Shown one piece after another: positions 1-9,904 of a stretch of 64,000 nucleotides of DNA. This stretch comes from Stagonosporopsis chrysanthemi. Its lineage: Eukaryota; Ascomycota; Dothideomycetes; Pleosporales; Didymellaceae. The stretch's first letter is position 1. Each line of letters begins with the position of its first letter. The notes under the pieces were generated by a model. The model saw only the letters and a program-made list of their open reading frames with translations, made no database searches and was not told where the DNA came from. The stretch spans positions 62,001 through 126,000 of the forward strand of contig JAFISE010000082.1 in assembly GCA_022560025.1 (NCBI GenBank), in the 5' to 3' direction. Made by a program: the position numbers and the translations under genes.

Positions 1-427
1 GGGAAAGAACACAAGACTCAATACCCAGTCCCCCTCCCAATTATCTCGCTGCATCATCTTCGGTCTGCATCTCACCGACGTCACCTCTGTCTCGCCAACG
101 CACCCATCCAACCAACCATCGTCTCGCCTGTCCAACTCGACTCTCCACTCCACTCCCCCCGCGCCAACACGGGTGCGGACCAGCCTCGAAAAAAAGGATC
201 TAAAGGCCCAGATACACGTGCATGGAAGCCCAGAGCTGCACGGTCGGAAAGGACACAAAGGGCCGAAAATGGATATGCGTGTAGTCGTACAAGGCTGAAA
301 AGGTTCCGCTCTATCGGGTCGGATCCTCTTTTGTTCCTCTTCCTCTCCTCTCCTCTCCTCTCCCCCGCACATCCCCACATCCCCCCCTCTGTATGCCTTG
401 TTCCCGCACGAAAAGGCCCGAGTCCAC

Positions 428-467
428 GTGCAGCGCCGTGCAGTACAGTGCAGCGCCGTGCAGTACA
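428..467. repeat. Perfect 20-bp tandem duplication
   Basis: Bases 428-447 and 448-467 are identical copies of a unit starting GTGCAGCGCC and ending GTGCAGTACA. A third, degenerate copy of the last part follows to about 477. Each unit carries two GTGCAG hexamers, so it is itself an imperfect 10-bp duplication. Confidence 0.9.
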
Positions 468-875
468 ATACAGTGCAGCCCCGACGTTATTCGCGTGCAG
501 TTCTCCCCATCGGGACGGGACGCCTGGTTTGTTGATCGGGGGGATGGGGGATCGGGGGATTGGGCAAGCACACGCACACGCACAGGTACTTGCACACGCA
601 CACGGCACACGCACCCGCGAGCTGCATTGCACGCAGGTCGTTGATTTCGTACGCGAGCTGTGGCAAGCCCTACGCTGTGCTGTGTAGGACGGGTTCCCGT
701 TATCGCGGTGCATGGGAGCGGTCAAGCTCCCCCGCTCCCGCCCTAGTGGGGGACCGTTTGTGTAACCTGAGGAGTTTTTGATTGGGGGGAGTGCTGGATT
801 GGGATTGGGAGGAGGGCATTCGCTGGATTGGTGGGGAAACGCTGGATTGGGATGGGGGGTTTGAGATTGGGGAGG

Positions 876-970
876 TGAGATGAGATGAGATGAGATGAGA
901 TGAGATGAGATGAGATGAGATGAGATGAGATGAGATGAGATGAGATGAGATGAGATGAGATGAGATGAGA
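876..970. repeat. (TGAGA)19 pentanucleotide microsatellite
   Basis: Nineteen uninterrupted TGAGA units fill 95 bp with no mismatch. Because 5 is not a multiple of 3, the array is open in several frames and generates long artificial reading frames. The purity suggests recent slippage expansion. Confidence 0.97.
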
Positions 971-1322
971 CCGGGGTTTGAGACGGAGGAGATGAGACAA
1001 GAAAGCCGAGATGAGCGAAGGGCGAGAGCGAGCAAAGGGCGAAGGAGGGAGGGAGGGAGGGAGCGATGAATCTGAGCGTCGCCGTTAGGTGGCTTGGAGT
1101 GTCGTAGGGTCGTAGGGTAGGAAGGTGCGAAAGAAGCGGGTGAAGAACCGGACAGGCGCGCAAGCAGCCTGGAAGAGGAATTGTCATGTTCATTGTTTGA
1201 CGACATACATAAGGGTTACAGTCTCATCTCGTCTCGCCTCGCCTCGCGCTTGACGTGGCTTGGCTGGCAGTGCACAAACGCCTCTCTCTCTCTCTCTCGC
1301 TATGCTACACACACGCGCAGAC

Positions 1323-3346
1323 TCAGGCTCCCAAAAATTCCCACAGCCCGTGGCCCTCGACGAAATCCCCCCAGATGACATTGACCAGCCAGACGTCGTT
1401 CCTCGTGTCACGCAGCAGCCTGCCCGTGGCGCTCTTGGTGGGGTAGATGCGCTGCCACTCCTTCCAGATGCTGAAGGCCTCGTCGCGCCAGCTCCTGAAG
1501 CTGACGGCCTCGATGATGGTCGGGGTGACGATTTCCTTGCCGGCAAAGGTGCCCCAGGTGACGGGGTTGACGGCGTCTTCGTTGCTGGCTTCAAAGTCGC
1601 CGGCGGCGTTGCCGGCGAAGTAAGTGATTTGGTCGTGGGCGTCGAGGCGGGGCTTGAGGGCTGCGAAGGCGGCGCTGGGGATGAAGAACTCGACAAAGGG
1701 CTTTTGGAAGACGTAGCCGTTTTTGGGGCCCCAGCCGAAGATGGGGTCTGTGGAGCGCACGCCGTTGACGGCGGGCTGCGAGGCGACGGTCCACCAGCCC
1801 TTGGAGTTGAGGGCGAGGAGTTGGGGCGCGATGGCTTTGGTTTCCTCGCTGAGGGTTTGCTCGCTCCAGGGGAGCGCTTCGAGCGTGCCTTCTACGTGGC
1901 GCTTGAAGAGGTCCGAGATGTCGTTCTGCGTCTCCGGGTGGCCCCAGAGTTTGAGGGCGGTGGCGTTGGAGACGTGCAGCGTGGGCCCGTAGCCGTCAAT
2001 CTCTCCAAAGGCGGGCGAGCGGGCGTCACCCCAGCGGCCGTTGGGGAAGTCGTCCCATGTTGCTTCGCGTCCTAGTGAGCCTTCGCCCTCAGAAATGGCA
2101 AGTGTGTTTGCGCGTGTGTTGACCGGTCCGCGGGGGATGCCAGCTTCCGTGTCTGACGTTTCAAAGGACTGGTTCGACTTTGATGCTGATAACCGCTCCC
2201 GGATGACCCTGTTGTGCGGACTCGAGTTCAACGACGACAGGCGCCGTCTCTGCTTGTTCAGCAGCACGCCGTTCGGTGGCTCCAGGTTGATGGCTGGCGT
2301 GGTCTCGATCGCGTTGTCGTTGTCGTCGTCGTCGTCGTCCGCCGGTATCTGGCCAATCAGGTGCGTGTCTTCCAGGATGTGCGATACGGCCTTCTCCAAG
2401 TTGAGCGTGTAGAAGTGGAACCCCCGTCTGGCAGCGTCTGGCCGTGCCTTGATATGCTCCACCATCTCGCCCAAGATCTCCACGCCCACCTTCTTCACCA
2501 GCTCGTCGTCGGCCTTGACGGCATCCAGCCTCGTCAGCAGGTTGGCAGGCAGATTCGCATGGCTGAGCTTCGTCGTCCGCCTCAGGATGGAGTAGCTCTG
2601 GATCGGCATCAACCCGGGGATGATCGGTATTGTCTTGAACGCGCCGCTCTCGTGCTGCCTCAGCGTCGTCTCAAACCTGTCATACTTGTCCACGTCGTAG
2701 AACAGCTGGGTCATGATGAAGTCGGCACCAGCGCGCGTCTTCTCCACCAGGTGGGGTATGTCGTAGCTCGGGTTCTGGTGCTCGGGGTGGCTCTCATCGG
2801 AGTGGCCCTCGGGGTAGGCCGCGACGCCGACGCAGAAGTAGTCGCCGTACTGCTTCCTGATATACCTGACCAAGTCAATGGCCCAGGTGAAGTCCCGATT
2901 CGAGTCCTGCTCCGGCGCCTTGTCTTCATCCCTGTACTCCTCGCTGCGCGGCGCATCCCCGCGCAGGGCCAGGATGTTGCGGATGCCCAGGACCTTGGCC
3001 TGCTCGAGGGCCTCGTCGACCAGCGCGCGGTCCATGTTGGTGCACGTCAGGTGCAGGCACGTGGTCAGGCCGAGCTGGCGCTGGCAGATCTCGGCCAGCT
3101 CGAGCGACTTGGTGGCCGTGGAGCCGCCGGCGCCCCACGTGACGGTGACGAACAGCGGGCGCAGGGCCTGCGACATGCGCTCGAGGCGGCTCTGGAGGTT
3201 GGCGAAGCCCTGTGCGCGTCGTCAGCATCCGCAGGCCGCATTCGGGCAGCCGGGCGTACCATGGCCGTCTTGGGCGGGAAGAACTCGAGCGAGAAGTAGT
3301 TTGCGCCATCGGGCAGCGCGGCGATCTTATCCGTGATCTTCTCCAT
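1323..3346 (-). CDS. MET12: Methylenetetrahydrofolate reductase, MET12 type
   Basis: Reduces 5,10-methylene-THF to 5-methyl-THF with FAD, supplying the methyl group for methionine synthesis in the cytosol. Two exons, 3346-3260 and 3209-1323, are joined across a 50-bp intron (3210-3259, GT...AG), giving 657 aa. The first exon carries the family hallmark EFFPPKT at residues 21-27; TWGAGG follows near residue 54, and HLTCTN, RNILALRGD and TQLFYD lie in the TIM-barrel catalytic half. An Asp-rich run near residue 320 and a basic, Ser-rich linker separate it from the C-terminal regulatory half (DFPNGRWGD, FGWGPKNGYV). The length and the regulatory half look more like yeast Met12 than Met13 (from memory of the family). 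It is transcribed away from the amidohydrolase gene. Confidence 0.93.
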
Positions 3347-4102
3347 GGCGGGCGGGCGCAGTTCCAGCAGCGGGGGAGAGGTGTTGGAGGGACGAGCAGC
3401 GCAGAGTCATGGCGGCCGAGGATGGAGCTGTGAGAGACGCAGAGCTGTGGCAGAGAAAGCGCATGTGGGGCCCGCCGCCTGCGCGATCGGCCGCTGGATC
3501 GGTATGCTGCATCTGGGCGAGCTGCCTCGGCTGCGGCTGCAAGCCGGTGGTGCGGCGGCTTGTTCGCACAGTACAGTATTTTGTAGCTACTGGCAGGGAA
3601 TTACGTCCTTATACCGTGCACTATTAATGGAACGCGATGCACGCAGTACTTGTGTCATGGCTGGGGAACGAACTCGTGTTGACGTGCGCTCAAGCAGACC
3701 CCACATCACTCCGCTGCCCCTCTGTGCCCCTCACCACCCCTGCTCAGCCCGCAACCACGACTCGCCTAAAAGCCTCAGATCAGACGTCTCGTGTGAGCTT
3801 ACTGAGCATCTTGAACACGAGAGATCACAGTACTGGAAGCCACCAGCTGGCGGACATGGATGCGCGGAGCGGGGTCCCGAGAGCAGCACCCGGCGTGCTA
3901 CTATATGACGGTGTCTTGCATGCAAACCAATCGTAGCAGACAGTCGCGTAGTTCTGCAATCTTGGTAGGCTGAGAGACACAGGACTGTTGAAGAAGGGCA
4001 ACTGGGCATCGTAGCTGCATAGACTTGGGATCGACAAGTGACAACAACCATTAAAGGTGCGCCTCGCCATGTGCGTCCGTCCGTCCACCCACAACAACCG
4101 CC
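3347..4102. promoter_or_regulatory. Divergent intergenic region, MET12 / amidohydrolase
   Basis: 756 bp between two start codons on opposite strands, so it must hold both promoters and 5' leaders. I see no coding signal and no clear TATA box. A CT-rich stretch from about 4118 already lies inside the downstream reading frame. Confidence 0.55.
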
Positions 4103-5206
4103 ATGTTAACACTCCCCTCAGTCCTCCTCATCCTCCTCCTCCTCCTCGCCACCACCTCCTCAGCCCTCACCATGTCCCTCCCCAGGCGAATAGACGTGCA
4201 CTCCCACTTCCTCCCGCCCATGTACCGCACCGCGCTGGCCGAAAACGGCCACGCCCACCCGGACGGCATGCCCGCGATCCCAGCCTGGTCGCCCGCCGCC
4301 CACCGCGACATGATGCAGACGGCCAACGTCAGCAAATCCATCCTGTCCATCTCCAGCCCGGGGACGCACATAGTCGCGGGCAACGACGCGCTGGGCCGCT
4401 CGCTCACGCGGGCGTGCAACGCGTACGCGGCGCAGCTGAAGCGGGCCGAGGGGGACAAGTTCGGGTTCTGGGCCGCCCTGCCGCTGCCGGATGTCGACGC
4501 TGCGGTGGAGGAGATGGGGCATGCGGTGGAAGACGACGCAGATGGGTTCGGGCTGATGACAAACTACCACGGGACGTACCTGGGCGCGCCGGCGTTCGAT
4601 GCCGTCTTCGACAGGCTCAACGAGCTGCATGCTGTTGTGTTCATACACCCCACGAAGCCGTGCATCCAGCAGGGCGATGCACTCGGTGCGCAGACCGTCG
4701 ATGCCACGCCGTTTGGCGACCAGTATCCGGTGCCTATCTTCGAATTCTTCTTCGACACCGCGCGGGCCGTTGTGAATCTGTTTGGCAGCGGGACGGTCGA
4801 TCGGTGTCCGAATATCACCTTCATTATCCCGCACTCGGGAGGTGCCTTGCCGCCGTTGTTGACGCGGTTCGTGCAGTTCTCGAGCGTCGTGCCGGGAGGG
4901 CGGGTGCTGAATGCGGCGAGAGTGCGGGAGCAGCTGGATACGCAGTTTTACTTTGACCTTGCGGGGTTCATCTTCGATGGCGAGAGTGGGGGACAGGGGC
5001 AACTCAAGGCGTTTGTTGAGGGGTTTGAGATTAGTCATGAGAGGCTGCTGTATGGCAGTGATTTCCCCTTTACGCAGACAAAGTTCGTGGACATGTTTGC
5101 GCAGAGAATGAGAGATGGGCTGGAGCACCTCTTTGATGAAGAACAAAGAAGCGCAATTTACGAAGGGAATGCTCGGCGGATGCTTGGGGAAGGAGGAGGA
5201 AAATAA
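4103..5206 (+). CDS. Amidohydrolase-2 family decarboxylase, ACMSD / 6-methylsalicylate decarboxylase-like
   Basis: Single exon, 367 aa. The sequence shows the metal-dependent TIM-barrel pattern of the ACMSD/resorcylate decarboxylase family: HSH at residues 33-35, a metal His in FIHPTKP, another in IIPHSGG and the late Asp in YGSDFPF. Members usually remove CO2 from aromatic or semialdehyde carboxylic acids, including 6-methylsalicylate in fungal polyketide pathways. No polyketide synthase lies nearby, so the substrate is unknown. The first 23 residues are a very hydrophobic Leu-rich stretch that reads like a signal peptide or anchor; family members are usually cytosolic. A second Met at residue 24 (base 4172) directly precedes the conserved barrel and is a credible alternative start. 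Confidence 0.85.
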   Translation: MLTLPSVLLILLLLLATTSSALTMSLPRRIDVHSHFLPPMYRTALAENGHAHPDGMPAIPAWSPAAHRDMMQTANVSKSILSISSPGTHIVAGNDALGRSLTRACNAYAAQLKRAEGDKFGFWAALPLPDVDAAVEEMGHAVEDDADGFGLMTNYHGTYLGAPAFDAVFDRLNELHAVVFIHPTKPCIQQGDALGAQTVDATPFGDQYPVPIFEFFFDTARAVVNLFGSGTVDRCPNITFIIPHSGGALPPLLTRFVQFSSVVPGGRVLNAARVREQLDTQFYFDLAGFIFDGESGGQGQLKAFVEGFEISHERLLYGSDFPFTQTKFVDMFAQRMRDGLEHLFDEEQRSAIYEGNARRMLGEGGGK

Positions 5207-5277
5207 AACGATATTCTGCGATGAAAAGAGAAGTAGAAGCGGGAAATAGGAGATGTCTAATAATACTACACAAAAGT

Positions 5278-7093
5278 TTATATGTACTTGTACGGGTTCA
5301 TGATACCCTTCTGTTGTGGGGGTCAGCGTAAGCGGGGAAGAAAAGAATGGTGCAACTTACGGGATCATACACGTCCTTGATCTGCTTCATCAACTTCATC
5401 ATCGTCTCGTTCTTGCTGTAGCTGACGTAAGGCTTCTTCGTCACGCCGAGACCGTGCTCAGCGCTGATGCTGCCGTTCCTCTTTTGCACCCACTCGTACA
5501 CAAACGGCTCCAGCTTCTTCTCCACGGCCTTGTCAAACCGGCGTGTGGGGATGTTCAAGTGCAGGTTTGCATCGCCCATGTGGCCATAGCCAACGACATC
5601 AACAACAGGGTAGTCGGGACCGTCACCAACAAGACCAGCTTCGGTCAGTCGGTCCCTGGTGTCGTTGACGATATCGTACAGCTCCGAGATGGGGATCGAC
5701 AAGTCGTACTTGTAGACACCACCCTCGTGGCCAAGGACCTCGGTGATACCCTCACGCCACGACCAGAGCTCCTGGATCTGGGTCTGGTTGTCGGCGAGAG
5801 TGCCGTCGAGGACAATCTCAGTCTCCATGACGTGCTCAAGGAACGCTTGCAATTTCTGGAGGCGTCAACTATGGAGATACAAATCATTCGGCATTCAGGG
5901 ACTCACCTCAGCATCGTGATCGCTGTTCGACCCGCTCGTTTCGACCAAGCAGTAGAAGGGATATTCTCCCTCAAGAGGCATCTTCTTTCCCGTGACCTTG
6001 TTGACGAGCTTCTGTGTGCGACCGTCCATCAGCTCGAAAGCAGACAGGATTTCAGCGAGCTGGCCCTTGGCTGTGCGGTAGGCTTCCTGCACCTTCTCGT
6101 AGCTCTCAAGGCCAAAGTAGGCAACGTTGACAGCCTGCGACCGTGCCGCACACTGGATCGAAACTGCGGTGATGATGCCGATGGTACCCTCGGCGCCGAT
6201 GAAGAGCTGCTTGAGGTCGTACCCCGTGTTGTTCTTGCGCAGGGTGCAGAGATCATTCACGATGGTGCCATCAGGAAGGACAGCCTCGATACCCAAAACG
6301 TTGCCGTGAAGACTGCCGTATCGCAGGAGACGGAGGCCGCCAGCATTGGTCGCAACGTTGCCTCCAATCTGGCACGAGCCCTTGGCGCCCAAGTCGAGAG
6401 GGAAGATGTGGTTCCTCTCAGCCAGGTAGTTGTCAGCGTTCTCAAGAATGACACCAGCATCGGCAACCAGGATTCCAGACACGTCGTCGAACGACCGGAT
6501 CTTATTCATCTTCTGCAGGTTGATGACAATCTCGTCAAAGACGGGCACGGAGCCGCCGACGAGACCAGAGTTGCCACCTTGCGGCACGACAGCGAGCATG
6601 TTATCATTGCAGTACTTCAAGATCTTGCTGAGTTCCTCCTTATTGCTTGGCTTTAGGACTAGTTGGGTGTGGCCACGGAACTTGCGCATCCAGTCACTGT
6701 TGAACGGCTCAATGTCTTCAGTCGCGTCCTTGGTAACACCATCAATGCATGCAGAATCGGAGCCCAAGATTTCCTTGAAGTATTTCACATGCTCTTCTGT
6801 GAGTTTGGCAAATTTGGAATCTCTCTTGATTTCAGGGTATCTGCTGAGGTTAGAGACGTTTTTCTAGCATCATTTCTGACCATGACCACATACGACTCGG
6901 AGGTGAACTTGATGGTTTTCGCAGGCGCTGGGCCGTCCAAACCACCTTTCGCATCCGGCTGGTGAGGTTCCGATGTCGCTGAAGTTATTCTTCTGACTTG
7001 AGGTGCCAATCTCAAGCACTGAGTCCGCTGCGCGACACGTGCGGACAGCGCACTGCGTCTCAAAGACGATACCAAACGCGCTGGAGCCGCCAT
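5278..7093 (-). CDS. DLD2: FAD-linked D-2-hydroxyglutarate / D-lactate dehydrogenase, mitochondrial
   Basis: Oxidises D-2-hydroxy acids (D-2-hydroxyglutarate, possibly D-lactate) with FAD in the mitochondrial matrix. Four exons (7093-6894, 6843-5907, 5855-5361, 5310-5278) join in phase across introns of 50, 51 and 50 bp to give 554 aa. The N-terminus is Arg/Ser/Ala-rich without acidic residues, a typical mitochondrial presequence. The FAD-binding type-4 domain contains VVPQGGNSGLVGGS and QIGGNVATNAGG. The C-terminal half has the metal-site pattern GHMGDANLHLN and ends in the family's EHGLGVTKK and NPYKYI. The last exon is only 11 codons including the stop. The subfamily choice (D2HGDH/Dld2 rather than Dld1) rests on overall likeness. 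Confidence 0.92.
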
Positions 7094-7349
7094 GATGCAA
7101 AAAACGAGGGAACAACTGAAGAGTGGGGGCGTTTTGAGATGCGCCTCGTAGAAGATTCATAGTCGATGACATAAGACAGCAGGCACGAGCCATGTGCTTG
7201 GCGGGGGCCAGGCAAGAGCAACGACGCGGACAGCTAGAGCTCCGACCATTGCTTGCCGCCGCCCTCAACCCACCGTATTACATCGAAGCTGGTTTCCACG
7301 CGCACCGTCATACACAAACTACATACGATAGAATCTCAGAACTCTCACG
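7094..7349. promoter_or_regulatory. Shared divergent promoter of DLD2 and PRE6
   Basis: 256 bp separate the start codons of a mitochondrial dehydrogenase (-) and a proteasome subunit (+). I did not find a yeast-type proteasome control element (GGTGGCAAA) or a clear TATA box. Confidence 0.5.
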
Positions 7350-8316
7350 ATGGCATCCGGCTACGATCGCGCGCTCTCAGGTACAAACAAGCAGCGTGTA
7401 CAGCACTAGTTGCCGTAGCTAACTCGGACAGTCTTCAGTCCGGACGGCCACGTCTTCCAGGTCGAATATGCTCTCGAAGCCGTCAAGCGAGGTACGCTGC
7501 TGCTTGCTGTATTACTATGACGTCCAAGACCTAACGCCCCGCAGGAACATGTGCCGTCGGCGTGAAGGGCGGTGACATTGTGGTGCTGGGCTGTGAGAAG
7601 CGGTCGGCCATGAAGCTCCAGGACACACGCATCACTCCGTCGAAGATCTGCCTCGTGGACAACCACGTCGCCCTCGCTTTCGCCGGACTGAACGCCGATG
7701 CCCGCATTCTCGTCGACAAGGCGCGGCTGGAGGCGCAATCACATCGTCTCACCGTCGAGGACCCCGTGTCGATAGAGTACATCACCAAGTACGTTGCCGG
7801 TGTGCAGCAGCGGTACACACAGAGTGGAGGTGTCCGACCGTTTGGTATCAGCACACTCATTGTTGGCTTCGACCCCAACGACAAGACGCCGCGCCTGTAC
7901 CAGACGGAGCCATCCGGCATCTACTCGGCATGGTAAGCAGCTTTGAAGACGGGGTAGTGAGACTGTAATTAACAGAGAACAGGAAGGCAAACGCGATTGG
8001 GCGATCCAGCAAGACGGTCCGCGAGTTCCTCGAGCGCAACCACAAGGAGGGCATGGACCGGGAAGAGACGATCAAGCTCACGATCAAGTCGCTGTTGGAG
8101 GTGGTGCAGACGGGGGCGAAGAACATTGAGATTGCCATCTCGGCACCCGGCAAGGCGCTCGAGATGCTGCCGGTGGAGGACATTGAGAAGTACGTGGAGA
8201 ACATCAACACAGAGAAGCAGGAGGAGGCTGCGAGCAGGAGACCAGGACGGCCTGCGGGCAGCGGGGCGCTCCCCACACGTCCCACACCGGCCGACGGCTC
8301 GGGCTCTGGGGCTTAG
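7350..8316 (+). CDS. PRE6: 20S proteasome subunit alpha 4
   Basis: Structural alpha-ring subunit of the 20S proteasome core in cytosol and nucleus. Four exons (7350-7380, 7432-7491, 7545-7932, 7983-8316) with introns of 51, 53 and 50 bp give 270 aa. The N-terminal alpha signature is visible: YDRALSVFSPDGHVFQVEYA. Further markers are VGVKGGDIVVLG, FAGLNADARI, QSHRLTVEDPV, RPFGIS and KANAIGR. The order and the residues RLTVEDPVSIEYIT match the alpha4 (PSMA7/Pre6) branch. There is no catalytic Thr, as expected for alpha subunits. The tail is extended by about 25 residues rich in Pro, Gly and Ser compared with the animal protein. The first exon holds only ten codons plus one base. Confidence 0.96.
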
Positions 8317-8662
8317 GGGGACATTAACGAATGATGGCACCAAAACGAACAGCAACAGCTAGGGCAAGGGCAACAGCAAGGGCAAGGGCAAGGGCGAGGG
8401 CGTCTAGGTGGTAGACGTGTGGTCATAGTCGTACTCATGATGACGAAAGTGGTGCATTGCACATGGCTGATGGCGCTCAAATACATGGCCTATCTAGCAT
8501 GGTCGGCCCCCTTCTCCCACTTGTTGTCGGTGTGTTTGTGTTTGACGTGCGGGAGGCTCGGCTCGGCGCTGTCTGTGTGACTTGTGAGTGTGAGTGTGAG
8601 TGTGGTTGTGGTTGTGGTTGTGGTTGTGGTTGTGTGTTGTCGTGGGCGTGTGTGGGACCGGC
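8317..8662. other. Convergent intergenic region with GTGAGT/GTTGTG repeats
   Basis: 346 bp between the 3' ends of PRE6 and the CHY zinc-finger gene. It holds a GGGCAA-rich tract around 8361-8405 and a G/T microsatellite. No gene is visible. Confidence 0.6.
8585..8637. repeat. GTGAGT and GTTGTG hexanucleotide repeats
   Basis: About three GTGAGT-type units run directly into about five GTTGTG units, ending in GTGTGTTGTC. This is purine/pyrimidine-asymmetric G/T DNA in the convergent 3' region of two genes. Confidence 0.85.
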
Positions 8663-9175
8663 TCATCCCAGCTTGTGCGGCGCCTCCTCGACGTCGAAGA
8701 TGGTGCGCATGTCCTTTTGCCGCTGGCGCTCGTCCTTGATCATCCTGTTGTCGACCCGGGCGTCCTCACCCTCGACGTTAAGCGAGGCCTTGGGCGTCAG
8801 CGCGTCCAGCACAAAGTGGTTGTCGCAGTGCGGGCAGTACTCGTCGCTGCGGGGCGCGTGTTAGCATGCATCCGTCCGTCCCTCACTCCAACCCCAACTC
8901 CAACCGTCTGTCTCTGCGGCGAGGGCGCACGCACCTGTCCTCAAACTCGCGCGCGTCCTTGCGGAAGGCCTTCTTGCACTTTTTGCACACAAAGACCATC
9001 TCGAAGCTCTGCAGCAGCGGGTGGTCGGCGGCCTCCTGGTGGCATGTGGCGCAGTCGAACCATTTCTTGCAACACGGCGAGCGGATGGCGACTTGCGCGT
9101 TGAGGACGTGTTTACTGCAGGCGCATCAGCGGGGTGCGGGGTCGGCGCAGGGCACGAGGGTGTGGCCTACCACAT
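8663..9175 (-). CDS. CHY-type zinc-finger protein (Hot13-like)
   Basis: Three exons (9175-9171, 9114-8935, 8846-8663) with introns of 56 and 88 bp give 122 aa. The order of metal ligands is CKH at residues 2-4, SPCC, CATC, a His, CKKC and CPHC, matching the CHY zinc-finger family. In yeast the member Hot13 helps recycle the mitochondrial intermembrane-space import receptor Mia40; the role here is inferred only from the fold. The first coding exon would be just ATG plus two bases, making the protein start MCKHVLN. The same frame is open upstream to about 9457 with Gln/Arg- and Ala-rich codons, so a longer N-terminus cannot be excluded. The C-terminal third is charged and probably helical. Confidence 0.82.
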
Positions 9176-9355
9176 GTTGGCGTGGGCGGTGGTGTTGGCC
9201 GTGGCTGCCGTGGCTGCCCGTTGTCGTTGTCGTTGCCGTTGCTGCACGAGTGCGGCGTCTCGGGGTGGTGTGGTTTGGTGTCGGGAATGCGACGGCCGGC
9301 CAACGAGCTGACGACGACGCCGCTGCCGCTGGGGACCGACGGGCAACGCCCACAG

Positions 9356-9402
9356 GCACTGCACTGCACTGCACTGCACTCCAGCACCAGCACCAGCACC
9401 AG
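9356..9402. repeat. (GCACT)5 followed by CCAGCA repeats
   Basis: Five GCACT units at 9356-9380 are followed by CCAGCA/CCAGCA/CCAGCA to about 9402. Confidence 0.85.
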
Positions 9403-9670
9403 CTGCACAGGCACCGCGGCACCTTTGCCAGTCACACTCGCCCCCGCGCGCCCGCAATCCATCGCCGCCCGCTTCGTCACGGGGGTCCGGCCTGCACTGC
9501 GCTGCGCTGCACAGCCACCTGAAACACGCCCGCTACGACCCCACGCCGCAGCCGGCGATCCCAGCATTCTTAGCAGACACCCGTATACGCGTCGCCCAAC
9601 CGCCACGGTCGCTTCAGGCCACTCGGCTGCCATAGCAAAGCTCAACCCCCCAAACAAGCACACCCCCCAA

Positions 9671-9717
9671 CAATCACGCCCCCAGACAATCACGCCCCCA
9701 GACAATCACACCCCCCA
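9671..9717. repeat. 16-bp tandem repeat, about three copies
   Basis: Bases 9671-9686 and 9687-9702 are identical (CAATCACGCCCCCAGA). A third copy from 9703 differs by a few bases. It lies about 190 bp upstream of the 5-phosphatase start codon. Confidence 0.85.
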
Positions 9718-9904
9718 AACAACCACACCCCTCGCCTCCATGTGCACCGGCCCTGCACAGCGCCGCTCCGCCCGCTCCTCCGCCCGCGCCCAATGAGAAC
9801 AGCCCCCCGGTGGTCGATGAGCTGCTGCAAGATCCCCTCGGGCGCCGGCTGAACCAGGAGGACCCAAGCAAAAGGAACACGCAACAGGAGCCCCGGAGCC
9901 CGCC

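Larger units (their letters stand above)
1..1322. other. Non-coding flank rich in simple repeats
   Basis: I see no convincing gene here. The open frames that cross the stretch are made of translated repeats (serine/histidine/leucine/isoleucine runs from the TGAGA array) and proline-rich noise. It lies 3' of the MTHFR gene and contains a 20-bp tandem duplication, CA-rich DNA around 570-620 and the pentanucleotide array listed separately. Confidence 0.6.
9176..9904. promoter_or_regulatory. Divergent intergenic region with C-rich repeats
   Basis: 729 bp between the likely start of the CHY protein (-) and the 5-phosphatase (+). It contains a GCACT pentamer array, CCAGCA repeats and a 16-bp duplication. 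Reading frames here translate to repeats only. Part could encode an N-terminal extension of the CHY protein. Confidence 0.5.

Noticed and set aside
81..1206. Long minus-strand frames of 370 and 168 codons
   Set aside because: They owe their length to the TGAGA array, whose translation is an Ile/Ser/His/Leu repeat; the rest is Pro/Ser-rich noise and no conserved block is seen.
4160..5146. 328-codon frame antisense to the amidohydrolase
   Set aside because: Shadow frame of a GC-rich gene whose sense strand has all catalytic residues.
5316..6656. 446-codon plus-strand frame over the dehydrogenase
   Set aside because: Antisense shadow; it crosses three introns of the real gene and has no motif.
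9112..9705. 197-codon minus-strand frame upstream of the CHY gene
   Set aside because: Composed of translated repeats and in a frame that does not join the zinc-finger exon; only the 9167-9457 frame could be an extension.
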